33,821 bases of DNA from an uncultured Eggerthella sp. (GCA_900548955.1 URMQ01000005.1:1-33821); one strand, 5' to 3'; positions 15,727 to 23,784 are shown, counted from the stretch's first letter. Translations and numbers: made by a program. The notes: generated from the sequence alone by a model not told the origin.

Positions 15727-16809
15727 ATGGAAGACGTGCTCACCCAGCTGACGAGGCAGTTCCTCCCGCAGATGACGGCTGCCGAGAAGAGCAGGGCCCT
15801 GAGATCGCTCAAGGCGCTGATAGACGCGGAGCTTTTCGACCTCGCGGCAAGCGAGGGGGCGGAAGACGATCCCGACAGAGCCTGCCCCTGGTGCGGCTCC
15901 CCGCATTACGTGAAGAGGGGGCGAGACGGGCGCGGCCGTCAGCGGTTCCTCTGCCGAGGGTGCGCCAGGACCTTCACCGACGCCACCATGCGCATCTTCT
16001 CCACCACCAAGCTCGACAGGTCGGCCTGGATGAGGTTCGCGGAGTGCCACGTGGACATGCTCCCGCTGCGCGAGTCGGCGGAAAAGTGCGGCGTGTGCCT
16101 CAAGACGGCGTTCTTCATGCGCCACAGGCTGCTCGAGGCCATGGCCAAGCGCATGCCCGCCTTCCGCGTGGAGGCCGGCGGCGGGGCCGAGCTCGACGAG
16201 TGCTTCTTCAGGGAGAGCTTCAAGGGAAACCGCTCCAGGTCGGAGTCCGGCGTGCCCAGGAAGCCCCGCACAAGGTCGCAGGGAACCGACGGGCACGAGA
16301 AGATATGCGTGCTCACCGGCATCAACGACGCCGGCGACATCTTCTACGAGATTGCGGGGAGGGGCGGCCTCGACGAGGCGGCAGCCAGGGAGCTGCTCGC
16401 CGACAAGCTCGCGGTCGGCGCGATAATCTCGACGGACCGTGCGCACGTGTACCGCCGCGTCCTGCCCGCCCTCGGCGTCGGCGCGCACATCGCCAGCAAG
16501 AGGGAGGAGCACGCCATCAACAGGGTGAACAGCCTCCACTCCCAGATGAGGCACTTCATCGGCAGGTTCCGGGGCGTCTCCACGAGACGCCTCGAGAACT
16601 ACCTCGCCTGGTTCAAGTGGACATGGTGCTTCAAGGTCCGCAGGAGCGCGGACGAGCTCGCCGAGCTCATAGTGAGGCAGGCGGCCCGCGGCACGTACGA
16701 GAAGACCTGGCGCCAGTACAAGCGAACACCCTATCCGTTCTACGAGTACTGGATCAAGCAGGCGAAATGGGACTCGCGTGCGCGGAGGTCCATATACGGC
16801 GTGGCGTGA
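15727..16809 (+). CDS. IS1595-family transposase
   Basis: The product is 360 residues if translation starts at MEDVLTQL (GGAGG 5 bases upstream); an ATG at 15715 is an alternative. A zinc ribbon lies at about residues 53-79 (CPWC ... CRGCARTF), as in this family. The ISXO2-like catalytic domain follows: first Asp at about 157 (ELDECFF), second Asp at about 237 (STDRAHVY), then the NRVNSLHSQMRHF block at about 265-277 and RRLENYLAWFKW, the family's conserved end of the catalytic core. No frameshift or internal stop is seen, so the enzyme may be active. Long open frames in the other strands here are an effect of high GC and not genes. Confidence 0.93.
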   Translation: MEDVLTQLTRQFLPQMTAAEKSRALRSLKALIDAELFDLAASEGAEDDPDRACPWCGSPHYVKRGRDGRGRQRFLCRGCARTFTDATMRIFSTTKLDRSAWMRFAECHVDMLPLRESAEKCGVCLKTAFFMRHRLLEAMAKRMPAFRVEAGGGAELDECFFRESFKGNRSRSESGVPRKPRTRSQGTDGHEKICVLTGINDAGDIFYEIAGRGGLDEAAARELLADKLAVGAIISTDRAHVYRRVLPALGVGAHIASKREEHAINRVNSLHSQMRHFIGRFRGVSTRRLENYLAWFKWTWCFKVRRSADELAELIVRQAARGTYEKTWRQYKRTPYPFYEYWIKQAKWDSRARRSIYGVA

Positions 16810-16880
16810 TGTCCAGGGCGGTCTGGCGCAGCGCATCTGCGGCAAGCGCTGAAGTCGTGCCCCGATGCAAATAGCAACAG

Positions 16881-17375
16881 CTAGCGATATTCTTCGGGAA
16901 CGTCGAAACCGTACTCACGGCATAGGAGCATGACATCGTGGACGTCGTGCTCGTCATGCTGATAGCCCAAGTGAAACAACAGCTGGCTTTCGGGGTCGAT
17001 GCACGACACCTCCACCTCGCCGATGCGCCCCCTCCCCGAAAAGACCTCCCCGGGAAAACGATCTCCCTGATACAGAATATCGCCATTCTCGGCGAAATCG
17101 AAGCAATGCAGGTCGACGATGCGCCCCGCCTCGTCTTGCCACACCGTGTGATCTTCGGTGGTGAAAGATGCAGCCACCTCGGAAAACCCCTCATCAGCAA
17201 TTAGATCCACGAACCTTTGGTAATCCCCGCGCTGAACGAACAGGTCGATGTCGTTATGAGCCCTGGTCTCACGCCCGACAAGCGCATCGACGCCCCAGCC
17301 GCCATCAAGGTATACGCCAATGCCCGCACCTGCGGAAAGGCCGATTATCCAACACGCATCATCCTTGGTGACCAT
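16881..17375 (-). CDS. lincosamide nucleotidyltransferase-like passenger gene (Lnu A/C type)
   Basis: The product is 164 residues, the size of LnuA/LnuC enzymes. Matching motifs: YLDGGWGVDALVG (about 22-34), HNDIDLFV with the metal-binding Asp pair (about 40-47), IVDLHCFDF with a third Asp (about 88), a GDRFPGEVFSGRG segment, and QLLFHLGYQHDEHDVHDV near the end. Enzymes of this type inactivate lincomycin and clindamycin by adding a nucleotide. Distant relatives act on aminoglycosides or have unknown substrates, so resistance is not proven. The start has GGAG 5 bases upstream. Its promoter lies within the element. It points toward the transposase gene with 71 bases between the two stops. Confidence 0.85.
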   Translation of the reverse strand: MVTKDDACWIIGLSAGAGIGVYLDGGWGVDALVGRETRAHNDIDLFVQRGDYQRFVDLIADEGFSEVAASFTTEDHTVWQDEAGRIVDLHCFDFAENGDILYQGDRFPGEVFSGRGRIGEVEVSCIDPESQLLFHLGYQHDEHDVHDVMLLCREYGFDVPEEYR

Positions 17376-17415
17376 AGGAGCTCCCTCGCTTTCGCCTGCT
17401 ATCTAAGCAAGAAAG

Positions 17416-17444
17416 ATTATATAGGAAAAGTCCCAGTATCCAAA
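17416..17444 (-). promoter_or_regulatory. promoter of the nucleotidyltransferase, partly in the right inverted repeat
   Basis: On the minus strand, -35 TTTGGA (complement of 17439-17444) lies in the terminal inverted repeat, followed by a 17-base spacer and a perfect -10 TATAAT (complement of 17416-17421). The start codon is about 40 bases downstream. Confidence 0.7.
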
Positions 17445-17491
17445 GCGGTCTAACACAACGCAAGTAATGGACATGCTTTTGTTTGTTTACT

Positions 17492-17500
17492 TGGTATGAT
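17492..17500 (+). promoter_or_regulatory. extended -10 promoter of the SDR gene
   Basis: TGGTATGAT has the TGn extension and a 5/6 match to TATAAT. It lies 32 bases from the inserted element and 48 bases before the ATG. No good -35 is present, as is allowed for extended -10 promoters. The insertion just upstream may have removed activating sequences. Confidence 0.5.
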
Positions 17501-17547
17501 GGGTGTACTTGCTATTGAAAGGAATAATTAGAAGACAGGAATACGCC

Positions 17548-18312
17548 ATGATTACGTATGATTTCTCCAATGAGGTTGTCGTTGTTACGGGTTCTGCGCG
17601 TGGTATTGGTCGCCGTATAGCGGAGCGCTTCTATGAGGCAGGTGCAAAAGTAGCACTGTGCAGTATTTCAAAAACAGGCAAAGAAGAGCTTATGCAAGAA
17701 ATAGCAGGGGACGATCGTAGTCGCATTATGGCGCTTCCTTGTGATGTTTCTCAGCCTGAAGATGTAGCGAATTTTTTGCAGGCGGTAGTAGACAAGTTTG
17801 GCACGATAGATGTTCTGGTCAATAATGCAGGCATCTATTCAAAAGAAGATACGCGTGACGTAACCGAGGCTCAGTTTGATAAGGTTTTGGATGCTAATTT
17901 AAAGTCAGTGTTCTTTGCCTGCCAGTGGTTCTTTAAGCATCATATTGATGCAGGCACAACGGGCAATGTGGTAAATATTGCATCGGTCAGCTCCGTTACC
18001 TATGTGCCCGACAATGCGCTGTACAACGTAAGTAAAGCGGGCGTTGTTACCCTTACCAAGACTTTTGCGCGAGATATGGGAAAACACGGCATTCGTGTTA
18101 ATGCAGTAGGTCCAGGAAGTATTCCGACAGACCTCAATGCGGCACTCTATGCCGACCCGCAAAAAGAAATTGATCTGTGCAAGAAAATTCCCCTTGGTCG
18201 CCGTGGCACTAAGGACGACATTGCTAACTGCGTTTTGTTCTTGGCAAGTGAAGAGTCGGACTACTTAACAGGTCAGGTTATTTATGCTGAAGGTGGTTGG
18301 CTTTTGGTGTAG
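17548..18312 (+). CDS. SDR-family oxidoreductase (FabG-like)
   Basis: The product is 254 residues, classical short-chain dehydrogenase length. It has the nucleotide-binding TGSARGIG (residues 14-21), LVNNAG (about 90-95), the catalytic Ser in NIASVSS (about 146-149) and YNVSK (Tyr159, Lys163), then the PGSIPTDL loop and a C-terminal GQVIYAEGGW. These enzymes reduce or oxidise carbonyl/hydroxyl groups with NAD(P)H; sugar, fatty-acyl or steroid substrates are all possible and no neighbour decides. An in-frame ATG 15 codons upstream exists, but the chosen start has AGGA 7 bases upstream and matches the family N-terminus. Confidence 0.9.
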   Translation: MITYDFSNEVVVVTGSARGIGRRIAERFYEAGAKVALCSISKTGKEELMQEIAGDDRSRIMALPCDVSQPEDVANFLQAVVDKFGTIDVLVNNAGIYSKEDTRDVTEAQFDKVLDANLKSVFFACQWFFKHHIDAGTTGNVVNIASVSSVTYVPDNALYNVSKAGVVTLTKTFARDMGKHGIRVNAVGPGSIPTDLNAALYADPQKEIDLCKKIPLGRRGTKDDIANCVLFLASEESDYLTGQVIYAEGGWLLV

Positions 18313-18321
18313 CGCAGGTGC

Positions 18322-18380
18322 TGCAGAATGGTGAAAGCGGTGCAGGATAGTGCAAGGCGATGCAGAATAGCGCAACCGAT
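18322..18380. repeat. three degenerate 20-bp tandem repeats
   Basis: Bases 18322-18340, 18341-18360 and 18361-18380 are successive copies of a unit like TGCAGAATAGTGCAAGGCGA, with several differences. They fill the gap between the SDR stop and the DUF2130 gene. Function unknown. Confidence 0.65.
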
Positions 18381-18432
18381 CATTGCAGGTAACTAAGGCG
18401 AACAGGAATCCACTTCATTTAGGAGCTTTTAT

Positions 18433-20046
18433 ATGAACGAAATCAAGTGTCCTCATTGCGGAAAAGTCTTTCAGGTAGATGAATCGGGCTTTGCGGATAT
18501 TGTTAAGCAGGTGCGCGATGGTGAATTTCAGCGAGAGTTAGCAAAGCGTGAAGAATTGCTTCGTAACGAAAAGGAACAGGCGCTTGCGTTAGCGGCATCG
18601 CAGGCGCAAGGAAAGTTGCAAGAGAGCTTAGCAGCAAAAGACGCTTCTATGCAGCAGGCAGTGGCTCAGCGTGATGCTGCGATATCTGAACTCAAGGCTC
18701 AGATAGATGCTCTTTCTAGGGAAAAGGAGCTCTACGCTCAAAACGAAGTGGCAAAGGTTTTGCATGAACGTGAAGCTGCGCTGACGGAAGTTCAACGAGA
18801 ACGCGATGCGCTTAAAGCTCAGGTAGAGCACGAACGACAAGCCTTACAAGCGCGACTAAAGCAGCAAGAAGATAGCGCTGCGCTTGCCCAAGAGAAACTG
18901 GCATCGTCTTTACAGAATGCTGTTTCTCAAAAAGAAGTGCGAATTGCAGAACTCGAGCAGCAGCTCGCGAATCAAAAAACTACCTTTACGGCCGAAAAAG
19001 AGTTAGCGGTAACGCAGGCTAAAGCAGAAATCGAACGCGAACGCGATGCCTTAAAAGCGCAAATTGATCGTGAGCGTGATAACTTTAATGCGCAGATCAA
19101 ACAAGAACGCACCTCTTTAGAAGCGCAGGTTGCCTTGAAAGAGGCAGAAAAGAATCAGCGCGAAAACGAACTTAAAGCGCAAATGGCCGACAAGCTTCGC
19201 GCCAAAGATGAACTAATTGCCTACAAGGATCAAGAAATTGAGCGCTATCGCGATATGAAAGCGCGTCTTTCAACCAAGATGCTTGGCGAAACGCTTGAGC
19301 AGCACTGTGAAACCGAATTCAATCGTTTGCGTGCCACCGCATTTCAGAATGCATATTTCGAAAAAGATAACGATGCCTCATCGGGTTCTAAGGGCGACTA
19401 TATCTTCCGCGAAACCGACGAAGAGGGAAATGAGCTTGTTTCCATTATGTTTGAAATGAAAAACGAGCAAGACGATTCAACTCATCGCCATAAGAACGAG
19501 GATTTCTTTAAGAAGTTAGATGCAGATCGCAGGAAAAAGAACTGTGAATACGCAGTGCTCGTTTCGCTTTTGGAACCTGAAAGCGAACTGTATAACGCAG
19601 GCATTGTGGATGTGTCCTATCGCTACGAAAAGATGTACGTTATTCGTCCGCAATTCTTTATTCCGCTCATCAGCATTTTGCGCAACACTTCTCAAAGTGC
19701 ACTGGAATATAAGGCGGAATTGGCGCTGGTAAAGAAGCAAAATATAGACATCACCAATTTCGAAAACGAAATGGAAGATTTCAAGCAGAAATTTGGACGT
19801 AACTATCGTTTAGCAAGCGAGAAATTCAAGAAGGCAATTGACGAAATTGACAAGACTATTGACCATCTTCTGAAAACAAAAGAAGCTCTTTTAGGTTCGG
19901 AGAATAATCTTCGTCTTGCTAACGATAAGGCCGAGGCGCTTACTATCAAAAAGCTTACGCGTAACAATCCTACGATGAAGGCAAAGTTTGAGGATTTGCA
20001 CGCATCTCGTGCTTTGGGGGATGGTGTATCGGAGACAGAAGAATAG
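18433..20046 (+). CDS. DUF2130 coiled-coil protein (possible PD-(D/E)XK nuclease fold)
   Basis: The product is 537 residues. It begins with a single Cys pair (CPHCGKVF), then a long, highly charged coiled coil (about 25-285) with repeated ERDALKAQ-type segments. The C-terminal domain is the DUF2130 family: DMKARLSTKMLGETLEQHCE, FEKDNDASSGSKGDYIFRE, VSIMFEMKNEQDDSTHRHKNEDF, LVSLLEPESELYNAGIVDVS. The spacing of Asp in GDYIF and the E-x-K of FEMKNE resembles the core of PD-(D/E)XK nucleases, so DNA cleavage is a reasonable inference but unproven. Start ATG has AGGAG about 9 bases upstream. No restriction methylase is near, so it looks like a stand-alone housekeeping or DNA-repair protein. Confidence 0.9.
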   Translation: MNEIKCPHCGKVFQVDESGFADIVKQVRDGEFQRELAKREELLRNEKEQALALAASQAQGKLQESLAAKDASMQQAVAQRDAAISELKAQIDALSREKELYAQNEVAKVLHEREAALTEVQRERDALKAQVEHERQALQARLKQQEDSAALAQEKLASSLQNAVSQKEVRIAELEQQLANQKTTFTAEKELAVTQAKAEIERERDALKAQIDRERDNFNAQIKQERTSLEAQVALKEAEKNQRENELKAQMADKLRAKDELIAYKDQEIERYRDMKARLSTKMLGETLEQHCETEFNRLRATAFQNAYFEKDNDASSGSKGDYIFRETDEEGNELVSIMFEMKNEQDDSTHRHKNEDFFKKLDADRRKKNCEYAVLVSLLEPESELYNAGIVDVSYRYEKMYVIRPQFFIPLISILRNTSQSALEYKAELALVKKQNIDITNFENEMEDFKQKFGRNYRLASEKFKKAIDEIDKTIDHLLKTKEALLGSENNLRLANDKAEALTIKKLTRNNPTMKAKFEDLHASRALGDGVSETEE

Positions 20047-20235
20047 CTGATGCTAGCAGGCTTTTTTCATTTTCGATTTTATATGCTGCGCGTGAAAGAA
20101 AAAAGTAACAAAATGCTTGGGTGGGCATTGATTCAAATATGTAACCATACTCTGAAGCGTTGTTAAATTATTACAATATACGCAAAGTTGGAATCGCTGT
20201 TACGTAGCAAAACATTATTTAAAGTAGGGGTAACG

Positions 20236-21126
20236 ATGGCTAAAAAGGGGAACAAGAAAAAGACAGGGAAAAAGGTAGAGCAGAAGCTTATTGATGACGC
20301 CTTCCGTGAAAAATTAGCAGGCATTCTTGCTCAAACCGCGGAAGAAAAAGCGACAGAAACAAAAGATTCTCCCCTTGGTGCTGCTTATCGTCGCGGTCCG
20401 GTATTGATGCGTGGTCCTATGATTCCTCAGGACAACACCACTGGCAACTTAATTGCTAGTACACACGATGCGCACGCAACTGACTGGCTTCATCAAGATC
20501 CATGGCGTGTTATGCGAATCCAAGCAGAATTTGTTGACGGTTTTGGTGCGTTAGCTGAAATAGGACCTGCGATTGCAGTATTTGGCTCTGCTCGCACTAA
20601 GCCCTCCGATCTATATTATGAAGAAGCGGTATTAACAGGCGCTCTGTTGGCTAATCAAGGCGTTGCGGTAATTACGGGCGGCGGACCAGGTATTATGGAA
20701 GCTGCTAATCGTGGTGCGGCACTTGCGGGCGGAAAATCTATCGGTCTTGCTATAGAGCTTCCCTACGAAGAAGAACTTAATGAGTGGGTTAATTTGGGGA
20801 TGACCTTCCGCTATTTCTTCGTACGCAAAACTATGTTTGTTAAGTATTCTTCTGGCGCTATATTTTTCCCGGGTGGTTTTGGCACACTTGATGAAATGTA
20901 TGAGCTTTTGGTTTTGGTTCAGACTCACAAGGTAGCAAACATGCCTATGGTTTTATTTGGTAAGGAATACTGGGCAGGCATGATTAATTGGATCCAATCA
21001 ACTCTTGCACAGCGTGGCATGATTGACGAATTGGATACTAACTTGGTGGTAATGACTGATGATCCGGAAGAAGCGGTTCGTGTGGCGCTAAGTACCACCA
21101 AGATCAATAAGCCACAGAAGGGTTAA
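20236..21126 (+). CDS. LOG-family protein (TIGR00730 type)
   Basis: The product is 296 residues from the ATG at 20236, with AGGGG 5 bases upstream; an upstream in-frame ATG at 20188 is less likely. A Lys-rich N-terminal extension (MAKKGNKKKTGKKVEQK) precedes a linker and the Rossmann-like domain: IAVFGSARTKPSD, ITGGGPGIMEAANRGA and PGGFGTLDEMYELLVL, the PGGxGTxxE signature. Proteins with this signature were once called lysine decarboxylases; characterised members are cytokinin riboside 5'-monophosphate phosphoribohydrolases or nucleotide 5'-monophosphate nucleosidases such as PpnN. Nucleotide monophosphate cleavage is the likely role here. The long basic N-terminus is characteristic of a bacterial subgroup. 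Confidence 0.9.
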   Translation: MAKKGNKKKTGKKVEQKLIDDAFREKLAGILAQTAEEKATETKDSPLGAAYRRGPVLMRGPMIPQDNTTGNLIASTHDAHATDWLHQDPWRVMRIQAEFVDGFGALAEIGPAIAVFGSARTKPSDLYYEEAVLTGALLANQGVAVITGGGPGIMEAANRGAALAGGKSIGLAIELPYEEELNEWVNLGMTFRYFFVRKTMFVKYSSGAIFFPGGFGTLDEMYELLVLVQTHKVANMPMVLFGKEYWAGMINWIQSTLAQRGMIDELDTNLVVMTDDPEEAVRVALSTTKINKPQKG

Positions 21127-21175
21127 GAGCAACGAATAGCTACCTGATTCGTTTAAAGAAAAACCACATCAAAAC

Positions 21176-21307
21176 AGCTTGCAATTTAGGTATCAACGCA
21201 CCCGCGATGCTACCGTATGCTTCGCATACTATGCGCATCGCTCCGTCGGTCAAATGATATAGAAATTATTTGAGCCGCCGAGTGTGTTTCTACCTAAATA
21301 GCAAGCT
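21176..21307. repeat. structured dispersed repeat, copy A
   Basis: About 132 bases bounded by inverted ends of 17 bases with one mismatch (AGCTTGCAATTTAGGTA and its complement). Inside are two more hairpins: GCGATG / CATCGC enclosing GTATGC / GCATAC (about 21204-21241), and CGGTCAAAT / ATTTGAGCCG (about 21247-21280, one bulged base). The fold is a three-way, cloverleaf-like structure. It lies between the LOG gene and tcdA, in a convergent gap. Confidence 0.8.
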
Positions 21308-21342
21308 ATTATTTGCTTTTCTTATCCATCAGTTTGATGGTG

Positions 21343-22101
21343 CTACCGCAAATCATTTTTGGCAAGATCACACACCACTTCAGCGGCAATAGCTAGTCCC
21401 ATAGCGGCAGGAACAAAAGCGTTGGAGCCAGGGGTTGATCGGCGTGTGTGTGAGGCATCTTCTTGTGGGATTCCGCTAGCTTCTGTCTGATTTGCTTCTG
21501 TTTGGATTACCTGTTCTTTGGGTGCTTCGGTTGAATAGCAAACTTTCAGATGTTTAATGTTTCGCTTACGTAATTCTTTGCGCATAATGCGGGCAAGGGG
21601 GCAAACTGAAGTTTCATAAATATCGGCAATGCGCAGTGCAGTAGGGTCTGTTTTATTGCCTGCCCCCATCGCGCTGATGATAGGCGTATTAGCTTTAATT
21701 GCGCGGGTGATCAATTCTAGTTTTGCGGCAACGGTATCTACGGCATCTACAACGTAATCGTAAATCGAAAGGTCGAATTCATCGGCAGTTCCAGGGAGAT
21801 AGAAGCAGTCGTGTTTAATGATGTGGCAGTGAGGGTTGATACTCAAAAGTCTTTGCTCCATAGCGTCAACCTTGTCCATGCCAATCGTTTCGTATGTTGC
21901 GATAATCTGTCGGTTCACATTAGTAATATCTACCGTATCGTGATCAATGATATCGATTGTTCCGATGCCAGTACGAACAAGCGATTCGGCTACATGACCA
22001 CCAACTCCACCTAAACCAAACACGGCAATTCGGGTATGCGAAAGTGCTTCTATTCCTTTTTCACCATAAAGTAGACGGCTACGTGAAAATTGGTCAACCA
22101 T
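21343..22101 (-). CDS. tcdA: tRNA threonylcarbamoyladenosine dehydratase (ThiF family)
   Basis: The product is 252 residues. It matches the YgdL/TcdA branch of E1-like enzymes: FSRSRLLYGEKGIEAL at the start, the nucleotide-binding VFGLGGVGGHVAESLVRTG, DHDTVDITNVNRQ, VVDAVDTVAAKLELI, a conserved AMGAGNKTDPTALRIADI and VCYSTEAP, with Cys in SVCPLARIMRKEL. The enzyme uses ATP to cyclise t6A to ct6A at position 37 of ANN-decoding tRNAs. A Thr/Glu/Ser-rich insert (about 200-224) precedes the C-terminal segment FVPAAMGLAIAAEVVCDL. The start MVDQFSRSRL agrees with the family; the gene is divergent from the dipeptidase gene, 88 bases apart. Confidence 0.93.
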   Translation of the reverse strand: MVDQFSRSRLLYGEKGIEALSHTRIAVFGLGGVGGHVAESLVRTGIGTIDIIDHDTVDITNVNRQIIATYETIGMDKVDAMEQRLLSINPHCHIIKHDCFYLPGTADEFDLSIYDYVVDAVDTVAAKLELITRAIKANTPIISAMGAGNKTDPTALRIADIYETSVCPLARIMRKELRKRNIKHLKVCYSTEAPKEQVIQTEANQTEASGIPQEDASHTRRSTPGSNAFVPAAMGLAIAAEVVCDLAKNDLR

Positions 22102-22189
22102 TTAGTTCCCTTCGGCGATATCAGCTAAAGATGTGCCTTTTTCGAATTTGCTGTTGTTATGATAGGGCTAATAGAGAAAAGGACCAACC

Positions 22190-23626
22190 ATGAATACTGA
22201 CTATCAGGTAACGAATGAAGAAATAGATGCGTATATTGCCAGCAATTGGGAAGAATTTATTGCTGATGCGAAAGCGCTTATTGAAATAGATAGCTCTTTT
22301 GATCCTGACCATACAGGTGAAGGCGCACCCTTTGGGTTAGGTTCGCGCAAAGCACTTGATGAAATACTGCAAATAGCACAACGCATGGGCTTTGAGGTAT
22401 ACGATGGCGAAGGCTATGCGGGATACGCGGATTATGTCGGGAAAAGTGGACAACAACTCGGCATTATCGGGCATGTTGATGTGGTCCCTGCAGGGGAAGG
22501 ATGGACGTATCCTCCTTTTGAGCTAACACAGAAAGATGGGGTTTTGCTTGGTCGTGGTACTGCGGACGATAAAATCCCGCTTTTGAGCGCGCTTTATGCT
22601 TGTAAATATTGGATAGATCGCGGCATTTCGCTGAATCATACCATTCGCTTTATTTTTGGCTGCAACGAAGAAACAGGAATGGCGGATGTTCCGTATTATC
22701 TGTCTCATCACGATGCCCCAGATTTTCTTTTCACTCCTGATGCAGATTTTCCTTTGTGCTATGGCGAAAAGGGTCTGTTTGGCGTGACGCTAGACTATGA
22801 AATGCCCGAACCAGCCACCTTGGAAAACCATGCGGTTCTTTCATTTGATGGTGGTAGCGCTACTAATGCGGTTCCTGCTCTTGCGCGTGCTGTTGTAAGC
22901 GTTTCTGTAGATAAACTTCCACAAGCTGAACGGATTTCGGTTGAGCCATGCGAAGAGGGTTCGCTTATTACCGCAACAGGCATTAGCGGACATGCATCAC
23001 TTCCTGAGGGAACGGTGAATGCGATTGGTGTTTTATGTCAATACTTGGCAAACCTTGACCAGTGTAGTGATGAAGAAAAGGATTGGTTTTCTTTTGTTGC
23101 AAATAATCTTGCGGGTGACTATACGGGCAGTCGCCTTGGTATAGCGGCAAAAGATGATGATTTTGGCGCTCTTACCAGCGTGGCGGGAACTATGCGCAAG
23201 AATGGCAATAGCTATTCAATTACGATAGACATTCGCTTCCCGAAAGCTAAAACAGGAACCGAACTAGTAGAGGCATTTGAAGATGCTGCTGGCAAAATCG
23301 GTGCGCGTATAGCCATTACGCGTAACCAAGAGCCGTTTGTGGTAAATCCTGAAACAGAACCTGTGCAGGCGTTGATGGAAGCATACAGGCAAGCAACGAA
23401 TCTTGAAGTAAAGCCCTTCACCATGGGTGGAGCAACCTACGCGCGAGAATTTCCTAATGCGGTAAGTTTTGGACCTGCCGACCCTGATGTGATAACTAAG
23501 CCAGATTGGGTAGGAGATATGCACGGCGCCAATGAAGGTGTAACAGAAGAAGCAATTCGCCATGCTATTCGTATTTATGTACGTGCATTTGGGAATTTGG
23601 CTCAGGTAGAGCAGTTAAATGGCTAG
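22190..23626 (+). CDS. M20-family dipeptidase, PepV-like
   Basis: The product is 478 residues, the size of PepV/Sapep dipeptidases. Visible zinc-site motifs: GHVDVVP (His95, Asp97), GRGTADDK (Asp126, Asp127 region), GCNEETG (Glu160, Glu161) and a C-terminal HGANE (His445). The lid domain contains the typical PDADFP and the GHASLPEGTVNA block. PepV enzymes hydrolyse dipeptides, including beta-Ala and D-amino acid types, to recover amino acids in the cytoplasm. Start ATG has AAAGGA about 7 bases upstream. It has no visible operon partner and is followed by repeat copy B. Confidence 0.93.
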   Translation: MNTDYQVTNEEIDAYIASNWEEFIADAKALIEIDSSFDPDHTGEGAPFGLGSRKALDEILQIAQRMGFEVYDGEGYAGYADYVGKSGQQLGIIGHVDVVPAGEGWTYPPFELTQKDGVLLGRGTADDKIPLLSALYACKYWIDRGISLNHTIRFIFGCNEETGMADVPYYLSHHDAPDFLFTPDADFPLCYGEKGLFGVTLDYEMPEPATLENHAVLSFDGGSATNAVPALARAVVSVSVDKLPQAERISVEPCEEGSLITATGISGHASLPEGTVNAIGVLCQYLANLDQCSDEEKDWFSFVANNLAGDYTGSRLGIAAKDDDFGALTSVAGTMRKNGNSYSITIDIRFPKAKTGTELVEAFEDAAGKIGARIAITRNQEPFVVNPETEPVQALMEAYRQATNLEVKPFTMGGATYAREFPNAVSFGPADPDVITKPDWVGDMHGANEGVTEEAIRHAIRIYVRAFGNLAQVEQLNG

Positions 23627-23658
23627 ATGTTAACCCCATAATGTCCACTCCATTAGCC

Positions 23659-23784
23659 TGCTATCTAGGCTTCAATGTACTCGCGATGCTACCGCATACT
23701 TACGCGTGCTATGTGCATCGCTTCGTCGGTCAAATATGTATTTGCGCTATTTGAGCCGCCGAGTGCATTTCCCCCTAGATAGCA
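23659..23784. repeat. structured dispersed repeat, copy B
   Basis: A second copy of the element at 21176-21307, in the same orientation, about 126 bases. It shares the ends (TGCTATCTAGG / CCTAGATAGCA), the GCGATG / CATCGC stem and the CGGTCAAAT / ATTTGAGCCG stem, while the loops differ. One inner stem pair changes from T-A in copy A to C-G here on both sides, which supports a conserved fold. It lies in the convergent gap between pepV and the PHP gene. Confidence 0.8.

Larger units (their letters stand above)
15629..17460. mobile_element. IS1595-family element with resistance-gene-like cargo (1832 bp)
   Basis: The ends are inverted repeats of 24 bases with one mismatch: the left begins CGTTGTGTTAGACCACTTTG and the right, read from the outside, CGTTGTGTTAGACCGCTTTG. 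The element holds a transposase and, convergent to it, a lincosamide nucleotidyltransferase-like gene. Base composition is much richer in GC than the flanks, a sign of transfer from a GC-rich host. Known IS1595-family elements often carry passenger genes; MTnSag1 of Streptococcus agalactiae carries lnu(C) in about 1.7 kb. The structure looks complete and potentially mobile. It sits between the terminator of the relic gene and the promoter of the SDR gene. Confidence 0.9.
15621..17468. repeat. 8-bp target-site duplication of the insertion element
   Basis: CAAGTAAT occurs directly before the left end (15621-15628) and directly after the right end (17461-17468). Eight base pairs is the duplication length known for IS1595-family insertions. 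Identical copies suggest a fairly recent insertion. Confidence 0.9.

Noticed and set aside
15706..16845. Long open frames on the minus strand (379 codons) and in another plus frame (406 codons) across the transposase gene
   Set aside because: They are a by-product of high GC; their translations are Arg/Pro/Ala/Gly-rich without domains, while the third frame encodes a clear transposase.
20047..20187. Possible terminator after the DUF2130 gene at a GC-containing segment followed by TTTTTT
   Set aside because: The stem is short and imperfect (GCTGATGCTAGCAGGC region), so I could not support it.
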